A stretch of 64,000 nt of DNA from Mermis nigrescens (GCA_036768485.1 JAVLUZ010000154.1:29265792-29329791), one strand, 5' to 3'; counted from the stretch's first letter, positions 24,060-35,922 are shown. The notes: generated by a model not told the origin, from the letters alone. Numbers and translations are program-made.

Positions 24060-25070
24060 TAAATACATCACCGGCCTCGTAGGGTTAAAAGGGATATTGA
24101 CAGAATTGAAATTAATATACAGAAAGATTCTGATGAATTTGTTTATTTCGAGTTTTTGAGCTCAGAAAATGCAATTACAAGCCGCAACGTACTACCCTGA
24201 TATTGATGAAGATGAGACAGTCAAAAATCCTGGTTTTAAAACTCGTGTATTTTTAAAGATAGTGCATTGGTAGAATTAATGGCGCCAATTCATGGCAATT
24301 TCATGTCTCGGGAAAGATTTTTGATAAATCAGTGCAAATTATGCTCAGAATTATATACAATCAGCAACAGCTTCTGCTTGATTGATCTTGACAATAATTT
24401 AAGAATCAACTACAAAATCAAAGTCAAGCAAATGTGTTTTTATATCAAAAAGGTTGGAGTTGTGGATGCAGTTTCATTAGCTATTGAAACAATGCTACAA
24501 AACACCACTGTAAAATATCCAATATGTAGAAGTCAAATAACGAGTCTACATATAACTTAAAATCAAAGTTCAATGCCTCTAAACTCACTATTTTCCGGCA
24601 CTAACTAACGCATCTTGTTGTTGGTCTTGTTAACGCAGAATCAACTAGAGGGTCATACAAAACATCACCTTTTCAATTTTACAATTTTGACATTGCCAAA
24701 ATTAGAATTATGAGTGGTACAATAATGCTACCTTCAGCGCCATAAACAAATTAAATTTTGACAGAAATCAACCAATTCGATCATTTGTGCAATTGTTTGA
24801 TAGCTTAGGAATTTAGCAAGATGATAAAGGAAATATGATTATTTTGAATCGCTATAAAAAAATGGTTGTGCTGTTTTTGTTTTTGAATTGAGTGCGGGCG
24901 GGGCGGACAATAACACATGGGAGCTAATAAGGGAAGGAACCACGAGCCTTAAAATTGTATTCCATAAGGCTTTACCAGCAGGAGGGGTCAAAGGCTTCAA
25001 GTATGGCAAGTTCAATAGTTTAATAATGATTGACCATTCTGGGCAAACATTTTTTGATTTTACAGTGTAA
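24060..25070 (+). pseudogene. Polinton/Maverick major capsid-like protein, decayed
   Basis: Pieces in several frames between 24060 and 25070 follow the order of the Polinton double-jelly-roll capsid protein as I know the family. They are an FKTRVFLK segment, an ELMAPIHGNFMSRERFLINQ segment, SNSFCLIDLDNN with INYKIKVKQMCFYIKKV, then TVKYPICRSQITS. Further on is an F-x-FYNFDI piece, and the end reads LIREGTTSLKIVFHKALPAGG and YGKFNSLIMIDHSGQTFFDF. At least three frame changes and several stops are present. The protein would form the shell of the virus-like particle. It lies upstream of a polB on the same strand, as parts of one element. Identity rests on motif order only. Confidence 0.5.
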
Positions 25071-25334
25071 AGTTGCTTTTGTGTGTGCAAAATTTGTTTT
25101 TTGTTGATAAATGAGAGATTGAATAAAATGGTTTTTTTGATACAACCTAAAATGCACAAGGTACTTTTGTACAAAGAATAGTAGGATTAATCCGTTGTTG
25201 CTAGGAAATGGTCACATGACTTTTCATAAAATTTACTATTTATGCAAAGTTTTTTTAAAATTATTCATTTGAAATAAACTTTATAGAAATGTGCAGTCTC
25301 TTCTTACTTTTGTTACACAACTATAAAATGGCTC

Positions 25335-25640
25335 TCATTCTGAATTTAATTTAGGAGAGAATGTGTATTGCCTAGTTTCACATTGGAACCAAGCAGTAAG
25401 CGTTGGATTTTGTGTTTGCAAAACTTTTATTTTGACAATAAGCCAACAGACTGCAATTATAGTGTTGATCTTATATATAATAATCGTAACCCTCACCCTA
25501 CAAAACAGGGAATTAATCTTGCACTGCATCAGTACAAAACACTGTTGCACTTTTCCAACGAAATTCTGACATCATTAATTTTCAACACCGTATTGGAAGA
25601 TATTGATTCACTCCGAAATACAGTCACTGGCTACCCTTGA
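25335..25640 (+). pseudogene. Possible PC4-like ssDNA-binding ORF
   Basis: Frame 25368-25640 holds KRWILCLQNFYFDNK and, 20 residues on, PTKQGINLALHQYKTLLHF. The latter resembles the P-x-K-x-GI-x-L-x(2)-x-W/Y-x-x-L signature of the PC4/p15 domain. A short LGENVYCLVSHW-type segment in a neighbouring frame lies just upstream. It sits 270 bp after the capsid-like pseudogene on the same strand, so it may be one more gene of that element. Tentative; no catalytic residues to test. Confidence 0.3.
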
Positions 25641-25847
25641 AGAAGAATGGTCTAAAAATACTTTTGTTTTAAGAAATAAATCAAAAAATCAGAAAATTGC
25701 ATTGACTTCAATTCAATTTCAAAGCTGGCAAATGCAACAAACAATGATTTTGAAGGCGATAAAGCAAATTAAAGGTATGCTTAAATTATTTTTTAGTTTT
25801 TAAAATTCACTTAAGTAATCCTATAATAGATTCTATTGATTCAATGT

Positions 25848-26496
25848 ATTCAATTTACCCTAACTCAAAAGCGGAAAACTTTGGCAGAGATATCTTAGTT
25901 AAAATCCATTTTTTACACCATCAACTAGAGTGTAAACTTTAAACCCCAGGATCTAACTCACCATAGAGCGTAAAAAACTTTGCTTATATGCAGATTGTAT
26001 CCCTTGATCCGCTCTACATTTCTGTCAGAAAACATTTTGAAAATCTCATAACCGGAGTTAGTGTCAGACATAAGCAGGTTGAAAACTCAACCAAAGTGTG
26101 CTTTTTCACCCACAGATTTTCGCACTCTTTACACTCCCATTCGAAAAATAATGCAAATTTCAACAAACAAAAATAAGTCAATTTGGAGCATCTCTTCCTC
26201 TACAAATCTGTGCCATTAATTTATTTGAGGAGTCAATACTCAGTTGTCCACATGCCGTCTAAAAAACCTCCAAAAATTCATCCGATGTTATAACGATACA
26301 CAAAAACTTTGCACCCTCTTTACACAGCCAGTTTTGAGTTACAAGAAAAACAAGATACCACGGGTAGCAAATTTTTTTATTATCTATCTTTGAAAAAAAC
26401 CGCACCTTCTAGATGTGTCCTGTTATAGCTGTAGGAGAGTGCACAGGTGTTAGGGGTACCCAAGTATATTATAGGTACGCGCTAATGCACTCCCTA

Positions 26497-26497
<1 letters not shown>
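25848..26497 (+). repeat. K-family repeat, copy 1 (3' part)
   Basis: Near-colinear with 32960-33608 from TGTATTCAATTTACCCT to GCGCTAATGCNCTMCCTATG, then (AT)n. Contains TTTACAC/GTGTAAA boxes. ORF 25988-26176 is repeated at 33100-33375 only because the repeat is. Confidence 0.88.

Positions 26498-26498
<1 letters not shown>

Positions 26499-26549
<51 letters not shown>
26499..26549. repeat. (AT)n microsatellite
   Basis: About 50 bp of AT between the K-family end and the ACTAGCTGAGC start of element E. Confidence 0.95.
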
Positions 26550-26550
<1 letters not shown>

Positions 26551-26552
<2 letters not shown>

Positions 26553-27725
26553 CTAGCTGAGCTGCCCGGCATTGCCTGGGCTGAAATTAGGCCTAATAGC
26601 TATATGGAATTTACATATCTCTTGTATTTTTTATTTTTCAGGACTTTTAATGTTTTTGGGATTTTCTAAAAAATTCTTGGTAAAAACCATATTTCATTTC
26701 TTGTATTTTTTTCAAATGTCTTCAGTAATACATTTTTTGGATCAAATCCATTTTTTTGACTTTACAGGATGGTTTTGAAAATTCTTTAGCCATAATCCTA
26801 TTTTTGATGTTCTGGGATGTTCTCAAAATTTTTTGGACCAAACCAATTTTTCGATGTTTTGGGATAATTTTAAAATTTTTTTGTTAAAACCATATTTTTG
26901 ATGTTTTGAAAAATTTTTTTGTTTGTTGAAGCAAAGGCTGTCATATATCATGTGATATCTCATATTACTCATATTTTATAGCAGATGGTATCTCCTATCT
27001 TATATCACTGCATGTTATGGCACAGGCAGGTTATCTATATCACACCTATCTTATAAATTGCCTATCTTGCAGCACAGGATATCTTATATCCCATCCTATC
27101 ATATAGCATTGCCTACATTATAGCACAGGGTATCTTAAATCATGTCCTATTGTGTAGCATTGCCTATCTTGTAGCATGGGGTATCTAATATCATTTCCTA
27201 TCTTATAGCATGGCCTATCGTGTAGCATGGGGTATCTTATATCACATCCTATCTTATAATATTGCCTACCCTGTAGCACAGGGTATCTTACATCACGTCC
27301 AATCTTGTAGCATTGCCTATCTTGTAGTACATGGTATCTTATATCATGTCTCCTCTTATAGCTTTGCCTATCTTATAGCATGGGGTTTCTTATACTACAT
27401 CCTATCTTATAGCATTGCCTGTCTTGTAGCGTAGGGTATCTTATATCATACCTATCTTATAGCATTGCCTATCTTGTAGCACAGGAGTTGTAAGGCTGGC
27501 CCAAACAGCCATACAATGGGTAAGCATATAGTTGTGCTTAAGCATATAGCCGTGCTTAAGCATATAGCAGTGCTTAAGCATATAACATGCTTAAACATAG
27601 AGACTCAATCCAGAAGGCGCTTTGCACCTTTCATAGGCCCGTACTAAGCATAACCCTAAAACATATAGCCCCATTGAGCCAAACAAGAAGGCCAACCCGT
27701 GAATCATAAGCACAAAATGCCACAA
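26551..27725 (+). repeat. Element E copy with two minisatellites
   Basis: Starts ACTAGCTGAGCTGCCCGGCATT. 26640-26930 is a degenerate array of CCATATTTTTGATGTTTTGGG-type units. 26940-27490 is an array of about 51 bp units (CTTATAGCATTGCCTATCTT / GTAGCACAGGGTATCTTATATCAC). 27525-27600 holds four TGCTTAAGCATATAGC units of 19-20 bp. A second copy is at 52552-53860. The 17-residue periodic ORF at 27210-27434 is explained by the 51 bp period. Confidence 0.88.
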
Positions 27726-28065
27726 TAGAGGGGCAACCCACTAAACTTTCACTTCAAAGTGCCCAGAGATGGTCATCCTATATACTGACAACAAATTTTA
27801 TTTTATCCTATTTTTATTTCAAAATGCAGGCAGTTATTATTAGTTGCTATCTACAAATTTTATTTTATCCTATTTTTAGTTCAAAATGCGGACAACTGTT
27901 ATCTTATAAAAGTTTTTTTTTGTAAAGTCCAAAGTCCAACAATTTCTGGTTCTTTCCGGTTTGTCTGATTCTAAGAGTAGTCATTTCTCAGAAAGTATAA
28001 AAGGAGGGAGCAGGGAGGAAAAAATCATTCTCCAACATTTTTTGCTCAGCAACACTTCTTCTTGC
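27726..28065. other. Spacer upstream of Polinton polB
   Basis: Contains a direct repeat CAAATTTTATTTTATCCTATTTTTA at 27790 and 27853. No gene. Confidence 0.5.
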
Positions 28066-28069
28066 TACT

Positions 28070-29850
28070 ATGGATTCCAACATCAAAATGTTTGATGACT
28101 TGGCAGGACGAGTGGTATGAAATGGATGAAGAAATGCAGGAGTGGGAGGACACTTTGGAAGTTGTAGACAAGTGGTACCCGCCTTAAGATTTTTATGAGT
28201 TGGAGGAGCCAGAAATGCAGAAAATAAAACGGTTAAACATGGAAGGGTGAGCGTATACGTTGAACTTTAAAAACTTGGAGTGCCTCAACTTGGAAAGAAA
28301 TTTGGCCAAAATTTTTGAAAGCGCAATCAAACAAATTTTTGATGGTTATAACACAATAGACATGGTGGGCCTGCAAATTACGCATCCAACATTAAAGAAG
28401 CTGGCAATTCCACACTTTCAAAAAGGGAAACAAATTAATGGTGAGCAAATTGTACATACCATTGAGCAAATTTTGCAGTCAAACAAGGAAGTGCAACTTG
28501 AACAGATGGAAATGCGGATAAAAGTAGTACAGGTTAGTCCGCCAAGTGGGTCTGGCTATCATACACAAAGATTTATTAATTTAGAAAAAGAAATCAAGGC
28601 AAAACAATGCTTTGTAGAAATTAAGAATAATGATAATTTATGTTTGCCAAGAGCATTAATAGTAGCAAAAGCAAGTGCTCTACATATGGAAAAGCCTAAT
28701 GATAAAACTCTTAAATCTATATATAAACATACGTGCATGGGTGACACATATCAGTACACAATGCAGCAAAACAGTGCACAGGAGTTGATGAATCTTGCAA
28801 GCCTTCAAGACCATGTAGACCCTTGCGGCATGCCCGAGCTGCAGGCATTGCAGACTGCAATTCCGAACTTTCAACTTGAAGTTTTTAGTGTCGATTTTTG
28901 TAACACCATAGTTTTTGAGGGACTGCCCGCAGAAAAATTATACATTTGTATCATAATAATAATCATTTTGATGTAATTGGTAGCATGACCAGTTTCATGA
29001 ATTGCAGCAACTTTTGGCACCAATGCTCCCGAGTCTGTCCCTGCTGTCATGGACCTGTATGCCCAAAGATTGCTCTGATAGAATGCAAGGATTGTGGCCG
29101 ACTCTTTAGAGGTCAACAATATTTCAATAACCATAAAATAGTTGGAACAAATAATCAATCTGTCTGTCAGTGCATGAAACATTGTCAACATTGCAATTGG
29201 CACATTAATAGAGCCAATAAAATAAGGAAACATAAATGTGGTCAGTGTTATTGCAAGATTTGTAAAAAATACATACCTAAAAATGATCATAAATGTTACA
29301 TGAAACCGCTAGAAATTGAAAAGGTTAAAAAAAAATACAAAATATGTGTTTTTTGATTTAAACGTGCCAGGAAAAAATCTGTGGTGATACCAATGTTGGA
29401 AATTGATTAGAGCATGAGCCAAATTTATGCGTAGCACATGTAGTGTGTGTGAAGTGCAATGATTTACCAATTAAAATTTGCAAACATTGCGGCGAAAATC
29501 GCCAAATATTTTTTGGGAAAAACTGCAAAAATGAATTTTGTGATTTTTTATTTGGCCTCGGAAATGCTATAGCAATTGCACAAAATGCAAAAGGCTTTGA
29601 TGGCGACTTCATTCTAAAATACCTTTTCAAACAGGCCATAGTACCCACAATAGTCGCCCGTGGGCTTGGAATTATGAGCTTAACAGCAGGCTCTGTAAAA
29701 TTAATCGATTCCTTCTATTTCTTGCCAATGGCTTTGTCAGCTTTGCCAGAATCTTCTGATGAACTGGAATAAACAAAAAGGTTATTTTCCACACCTTTTC
29801 AACACACCAAAAACAAAGATTATGAGGGTGAGTGGCAGAATGCCTGGTAC
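28070..29850 (+). pseudogene. Polinton/Maverick DNA polymerase B, N-terminal and exonuclease part
   Basis: Three main frames (28260-28976, 28946-29356, 29443-29772) plus a short tail to 29850. They give the polB N-terminal region (SNKEVQLEQME, FVEIKNNDNLCLPRALIVA), then YHNNNHFDVIGSMTSF. Next is a run of Cys/His knuckles (CPCCHGPVC, CKDCGRLF, CKICKKYIPKNDHKC). The exonuclease box AQNAKGFDGDFILKYLF and [15 protein letters not shown] follow, then [12 protein letters not shown]. These are family hallmarks of protein-primed B-type polymerase in Polintons. At least three frameshifts and stops occur. The palm domain is absent; the gene stops at the (AT)n tract. Confidence 0.88.
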
Positions 29851-29854
29851 TACT

Positions 29855-29856
<2 letters not shown>

Positions 29857-29950
<94 letters not shown>
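29857..29950. repeat. (AT)n microsatellite
   Basis: About 94 bp of AT at the truncation point of polB and directly before inverted repeat M. Confidence 0.95.
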
Positions 29951-29952
<2 letters not shown>

Positions 29953-30218
29953 TAGCAAGAAAAAATGCTCCAATGGAACAAAAAAAGGTAGAATATACTT
30001 GGAACAAAGAATTGTCAAGGACGTAAAAGGAGGGGACTAGAAAAAGCTCCTATCTACAAATGTCACAAAATTTGCTAAAACTCAGAAATTTCCTTAACAA
30101 AGAAAAAATGAAAGTAAGTAAATCAAAGAAAAAACCTACCTGTGCCTAAAACTGCAAGATCTACTAAAAATCAGACTTTTTCTAAGCAACGCAAAAATCG
30201 AAGTATATTCTGCGGCCT
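29951..30218 (+). repeat. Inverted repeat M, left arm
   Basis: 268 bp starting ACTAGCAAGAAAAAATGCTC, nearly identical to the reverse complement of 30993-31260. I see one clear mismatch over the long stretch compared. A diverged copy occurs at 62688 and again at the window end. Confidence 0.93.
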
Positions 30219-30303
30219 GCAGAAGAAAGCAGCATCCTGTCAAACAAAGATAAAACATTGGGCTAGATAACTGAACCACTCACTCTGCAAAAGCAGATAT
30301 TGC

Positions 30304-30437
30304 CATAGCTGAGCAGCGCCATGTTGCAATATTTTTCTGGGTCAAAAAATAGTAATTATGGTATGTTGGAAAAACGGCAATTTTTGACGTTTCTGATTGA
30401 ACACTGGTGCATACCCCTAAACTCCCATGCCTAATGG
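30304..30437 (+). mobile_element. MITE-A relic, internally deleted
   Basis: CATAGCTGAGCAGC, a TCAAAAAATAG core and GTGCATACCCCTAAACTCCC. The middle is missing and no flank match is seen. Lies between the two arms of repeat M. Confidence 0.6.
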
Positions 30438-30690
30438 TTAACAGCTTACATGGGCAGGAATGAAATCCGGGTGGTCTGGTGGGATTAAACGCCAGAAGAG
30501 TACTGAATGGACGCATGCGTTATATAGAAATCACAGTCTTTTGTTGCGGTATCGCAAATAATCATAGGATATAACTTTTTGTAATATTTACATATCTAGC
30601 CACAATATCGAATAAATTAACGTTGCAAGTGATTAGCAAAAACGCAGATTTGAGATTTATTTTATAAACTTTATATTAAGCATTGGACAC

Positions 30691-30948
30691 CATACCTAGA
30701 CGTAGGGGTTTGGGGAGTATGCACCCCAAGGCAAAATACCCAACAAGAAAGTGCAAATACCCAACAATACCTCTGGAATTTAATTTTTTAAATCTTTCTG
30801 CTCTTTTTGGGTTTTTTTTGGTAGGTACCAATAGATAGAGCTCGACAAGAAACGTTCAAAAATGGTGTTTTCTTGGCCATAACACTTTTTTAAGGCTAAT
30901 ATTTCCATTTGAAACCACCTTCAGAATTTTGGAACCGCCCACTGTATG
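30691..30948 (-). mobile_element. MITE-A relic
   Basis: CATACCTAGACGTAGGGG to CCGCCCACTGTATG in the minus orientation, diverged. Between the arms of repeat M. Confidence 0.65.
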
Positions 30949-30992
30949 GACTGTATGGTGGACAGTATGAGAAGGTTCACCTATTTTTTCAG

Positions 30993-31260
30993 AGGCCGCA
31001 GAATATACTTCAATTTTTGCGTTGCTTAGAAAAAGTCTGATTTTTAGTAGATCTTGCAGTTTTAGGCACAGGTAGGTTTTTTCTTTGATTTACTTACTTT
31101 CATTTTTTCTTTGTTAAGGAAATTTCTGAGTTTTAGCAAATTTTGTGACATTTGTAGATAGGAGCTTTTTCTAGTCCCCTCCTTTTACGTCCTTGACAAT
31201 TCTTTGTTCCAAGTATATTCTACCTTTTTTTGTTCCATTGGAGCATTTTTTCTTGCTAGT
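30993..31260 (-). repeat. Inverted repeat M, right arm
   Basis: Reverse complement of 29951-30218, ending CTTGCTAGT. Confidence 0.93.
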
Positions 31261-31829
31261 ACCCAACTTTTTGTTAGCAAAAAATATTAGTTATTCCTAT
31301 CTTTGTCAGTGTTGTAGCGAATGTGATTAGGTACTGCTTCCATCTTAGCAATTTATTCTTGCATTCGCATTCGCTCAACTCACTCTATGAATACCCACAT
31401 TAACACTACATACAGTAATTAAGCTTATTCATCAAGTCATAGAACGACAAATCAATTACAAAGCATTTATGATAAGTTTACACATGTATGATAACGTAAC
31501 TAACACTTATAACAATTTCTAAAGCAAACCAGTATGAATGTGGAGCAACATGCATGAATAACAATTTCTGAATAACTACTCAAAAAACTGAAGTGACTTT
31601 AGCTGAAGCAACAGTCATGATATTGTACTTAACAATTACATGACACATGAATGTTTACTTTTCAAAACTATATTACTGTAGGCAATTTTTCAATCACTTT
31701 TGTGGTCACTTGATAATGAGCTGAAAATTGATCCTCATGCACAGAATTACATGAAATACATAAGACTGTAGCATCAACAGTAAGCCAAAACCTATGTTCT
31801 ACTCATTATAAGACCACTTTTTGAAAAGC
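31261..31829. other. Non-coding, no feature recognised
   Basis: No gene. Probably already part of, or flanking, the K repeat; one TTTACAC box at about 31480. Confidence 0.35.
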
Positions 31830-33607
31830 GTCATTGTAAACAAACGCGCCCAACTGGCATCTCACACTTGATTTGTTTTTCTGAATTTGAGAAAAATATT
31901 GTTTTTGCAAGGCTCTAGGTCAAAAGTTCATATGTAGTGTTTACTTACATACACAGAATGCACAGAAGATTCTAGTCGGATTCGTAAATCTTATATTACG
32001 CGGATATTACAATCAACATTTATAAAGACATCACGTCACAACAATGGTCTGATGACAAATTAACATTAGGTGTAAAACAGTTTACACCACTGTTGTGTAA
32101 AAAAATGTGTCTAACCAACTTTTCACACTTGATTCCTTAAAAATTTCTAGTCATAAAGAAAAAATTAGGTTTCCGCAAGGCTCTACAAGGAAGATTAATA
32201 TGTAGTGTAAACAATATGTTAACACCTAGTGTAAAAAAAGATTTAAGTAAGAATCGTAATTTTGATATTGCTTCGATATTACGACCAACTCTTATGAAAA
32301 TAGTGAGTCTCCATAATGTCATAAGGATAAATTAACATAGGTGTAAACCACATTACTGATCTGTTGAGTGTAAACATACCCGCCCAAATTGCGTATTGAA
32401 TTTGGTTTCAGGTTCATTTACAGACTTGAGAATCATGTCCCTGACTCATAACCGGAGAAGCTGGCAGAAAGAAACAAGACAAAAACCTGTTTAAAGCACC
32501 CCATTCTTGACTTTACACTCGCTTAATATTGGTTTAGACATACTCGATTTGCTATGACATACACCCCATATGAAGCACTTTATTTTTATTCTATTGGACC
32601 TATCCTGACTTCTGAAAGGAGAAAGTGGCGAACAAAACCCAAACAAAGACATATTTTCCATCATTCAGAACATTGTAAACTTTAAAAATCCGTACCGTAT
32701 TCCCCATTGAGTGTAAAGAAATTCGGTTTGGTACAGTTTGTAGCTTTCGAGCCGTAGTACGTTTCTATGTGCAAAAATTCTGTTGCAAAAATTATTTGAT
32801 ATGATTTACCAATCAAAATTGGGGAAAAAACGTGTTTTTTCGCCCATTTTTCATGTCTGATTTCGAACTTTACACCCCCATAAACAACTAAATATTGCGT
32901 TTTTTAAATGCGGTTTGCTGCGATGTGTAGCCCCTGAGAGGTACTTTATTACTGCTGTATTCAATTTACCCTGACTCATGAGCGGAAAAATTTGGCAGAG
33001 AAATTGTAGTTAAAATCCGTTTTTTTACACCATCTACTAGAGTGTAAACTTTAGACCCCAGGATCTAACTCATTATAGAGCGTAAAAGACTTTGCTTATA
33101 TGCAGAATGTATCCCTTGATCCGCTCTACATTTCTGTCAGAAAACATTTTAAAAAACTCTTAACCGGAGTTAGTATCAGACATAAGCAGGTTAAAAACTC
33201 GACCAAAAAGTGCTTTTTCACCCCAAGATTTTCGCACTCTTTACACTGCCATTCGAGAACTAATGCGGATTTAAAAAAACAAAAAAATGACGTTCTGGAG
33301 AATTCGATTCTCTATAATCCTATGCTGTTTAATTGTTTGAGTCATCAATACTCAATTGTCCACATGCCGCAGTAAAAAGGTCCCAAAATTTGTCCTATGT
33401 TATAACGTTACACAAAAACTTTACACCTTCTTTACACAGCCAGTTTTGAGTTTCAAGAAAAACAAAAAACATGGGCAGCGAATTTTTTTATTATCTATCT
33501 TTTAAAAAAACCGCACCTTCCAGAAGTGTCCCGTTATAGCTGTAGGGGGGTGCACAGGTGTTAGGGGTACCCAAGTATATTATAGGTACGCGCTAATGCG
33601 CTACCTA

Positions 33608-33608
<1 letters not shown>
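31830..33608 (+). repeat. K-family repeat, copy 2, GTGTAAA-rich
   Basis: The 3' 650 bp match copy 1. The body holds fifteen GTGTAAA or TTTACAC heptamers between about 32070 and 33440 by my count. No ORF spans it. It ends GCGCTAATGCGCTACCTATG before (AT)n. Distantly related copies are at 46.5 and 47.7 kb. Confidence 0.82.

Positions 33609-33673
<65 letters not shown>
33609..33673. repeat. (AT)n microsatellite
   Basis: About 64 bp of AT following the K-family end. Confidence 0.95.
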
Positions 33674-33678
<5 letters not shown>

Positions 33679-33689
33679 ACTAAAACAAA

Positions 33690-34332
33690 TGTTTATATCT
33701 TTGTTGCTGTTAGCCAGGATTTTAATCTGATGAAGCAGATAATTCATCATCAAAATCTAGATTATCTGGATCAGAGTTAGCCTCATCCATTTTGCCTTGT
33801 TATGCAATCGTGTTATTGTCATCATCATCCTTCATCAAACAAAACAAAAGAAAAAATAAATAATTTTAAAATTGAAGATTGAAAATCTTTCAAGAGGACT
33901 TCTTTCTTGCAAGTTGACACTTAAAATATGCGCATTTGTGCTTTCAAAATAATTTCACATTTTATGCAAGGCGGAGAACGATAGCAAGAACAGCATTTCT
34001 GTTTGCAACAATGGTCTTCCATGTTATTAAATAATACGTTACAATGTTTGCAAAAATAACTCCTTGAGGAGAAACTTTTAATTTTACTAATCACTGTGTA
34101 ATGACCATCTAGCTGGTACAAACGCCGAATTTGATTGTTTTTTGTCGGCCCTTAAATTACAATCCATAAAAAATTTTATTAAATGAAAATTTCAGTATGC
34201 AACTCAGCCTTGAAGAGCAAATTGTTTGAACAGTCCTTTCTGAACACTTCGATCTGGTACATCTGTATAGCCTTCTGCAGTTGGATGACTTCACTAATTC
34301 CGCAATGTCCTCTATAAATAATTTAATTATTT
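33690..34332 (-). pseudogene. Polinton polB unit 0: zinc-knuckle segment
   Basis: Minus-strand frames 34157-34432 and 33921-34121 give the stretch after the polB N-terminus. They read QLDGHYTVISKIKSF and YFCKHCNVLFNNMEDHCC, then CSCYRSPPCIKCEI, Cys/His knuckles equivalent to those at 29000-29270. An acidic tail (MDEANSDPDNLDFDDE, near 33800) ends near 33710. Colinear with 41831-42225 and 39780-39960. It was separated from its upstream part (37655-38430) by the LINE insertion. Frameshifted and non-functional. Confidence 0.8.
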
Positions 34333-35668
34333 TTTGTGGGACCTTGATGCGCAAACTGGCGTAAATTGCCTTGCATGGGAGAAAACTCTTGGCCCCTTTG
34401 GATGTGACAGCCTCAATGACAATGGTCTGCACCTGCTATCATTTGCTAGCTTCAATAGAATGGTAGTGTGCAACTCGTGGTTTCAACACCTATCCCATCA
34501 CAGGCACACCTGGTTTTTGAATAAAAGAAGAGATAAAAGTATGCTCAACTACTTCCTGGTGCATAAATGCTTACACAGTGCTATCCATGATGTTCGGGCA
34601 ATGCACGGAGCCCGGATCGGATCAGATCACCACTTGGTCAGGGCCAAATTCCCATTGCACCAGAAGGCACACAACAATATTTGCCCCACAGCTACCCTTG
34701 ATTACTCACACTTATCCGACCTCAACAGTCAGGCCAAATTTCAACTTCTATTAAAAAAATAAATTCTTCCCACTGTTAGCCCACAATGTTGATGAAAACT
34801 GGAACTCAACAAAAAACGCCATTATTGACTCACTCAATGAAATTGTCCCAAAAAACGACAAAAAAAAACCTTGGATCTCAGATGATACCCTAAAACTAGT
34901 TGAAGAACACACAAAAATCAAGAATATCAATTGCAAGCTGTACCTTTTCCTCAATAGACAAATTAAACGGCAGCTTATGACGGATAAGGATGCTTGGTAG
35001 AATGTGAAAGCCCTAGAAATTAAAATAGCCAGCAAGCACCATTATTCGCACTTACTTTACAACATCCTGCAAAATTGTAATGGAAAGTTTAAAGCAACGA
35101 GTTCAAACCTCATAGATCACCATGGCAACCCCATCAAATCACTAACAGGTAAAGTAGATAGATTGAAAGAACATTTTAGCCAATTACTGAACTGCCCACG
35201 CTTCACGAGCCTAGACCAAAGGCTGATGGAGAACGTGGGTCTGCAATTTTCAAGCACAATTAATGATCATCCTCCAACTGAGGAGGAAATAAGAATAGCA
35301 ATAAAAAGACTTAAGAACCGGAAGGCTCCATGTGTGGACAACATACCTGCAGAAGCTTTAAAAGCTGGAGGAGAGGCAATAGTCAAACAACTAAAAGGCG
35401 TATACTCGACTATCTGGAACAAAGGCACAGTGCCTCAAGACTTTAAGGACTCAATTATAATACCAATTCACAAAAAGGGATACCCAGCAACCTGCAAAAA
35501 CTATAAAGGAATAAGCCTATTAGCAACATCTGGAAAACTTTTCACCTCTATAATCCAATCCAGACTACTCAGCGTAGGAGAAACTAACTGCAGGTAAGAG
35601 CAGGCTGCTTTCAGGCCTGGAAGAGGTTGCACAGACCAAATATTCACGCTTAGGCAACTAGTCAAATC

Positions 35669-35922
35669 CATATGTGGGCAGCAAGAAAATTCTAGGGGGT
35701 ACAAGATTTTTTGAAGGTCAAAAAATGGCCTTAAAATGGTGGTATGGCAATAAAAACACCATTTTTTGACGTTTCTCATCAACTAACTGCAGGTCAAATC
35801 CATTGGCATCAAAAAATTGCGAAAAAAACAAAAAAAATTCAAAAATTGAATTCTGGGGATGGGGTATTTTGGTTTCTGGGGGGTGCATCCCTCGCCCCAA
35901 ACCCCCCCCACACCCATATGTG
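35669..35922 (+). mobile_element. MITE-A in the LINE RT, with filler DNA
   Basis: CATATGTGGGCAGCA to CCCATATGTG. Flanks GTCAAATC / GCCGTATC, 5 of 8. At 35781-35800 the usual AAGCACTATC is replaced by AACTAACTGCAGGTCAAATC (see findings). Confidence 0.82.

Noticed and set aside
27210..27434. 74-residue hydrophobic repeat ORF that looks like a membrane protein
   Set aside because: Its 17-residue period equals the 51 bp minisatellite period, and the same array at 53.1 kb is not open in the same way.
26930..27500. Possible CRISPR-like array of regular repeats
   Set aside because: Head-to-tail 51 bp units without unique spacers, in a eukaryotic transposon context.
29951..31260. Terminal repeats of the adjacent Polinton
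   Set aside because: Arms are only 1.3 kb apart and enclose MITE relics rather than element genes; a foldback or inverted duplication fits better.
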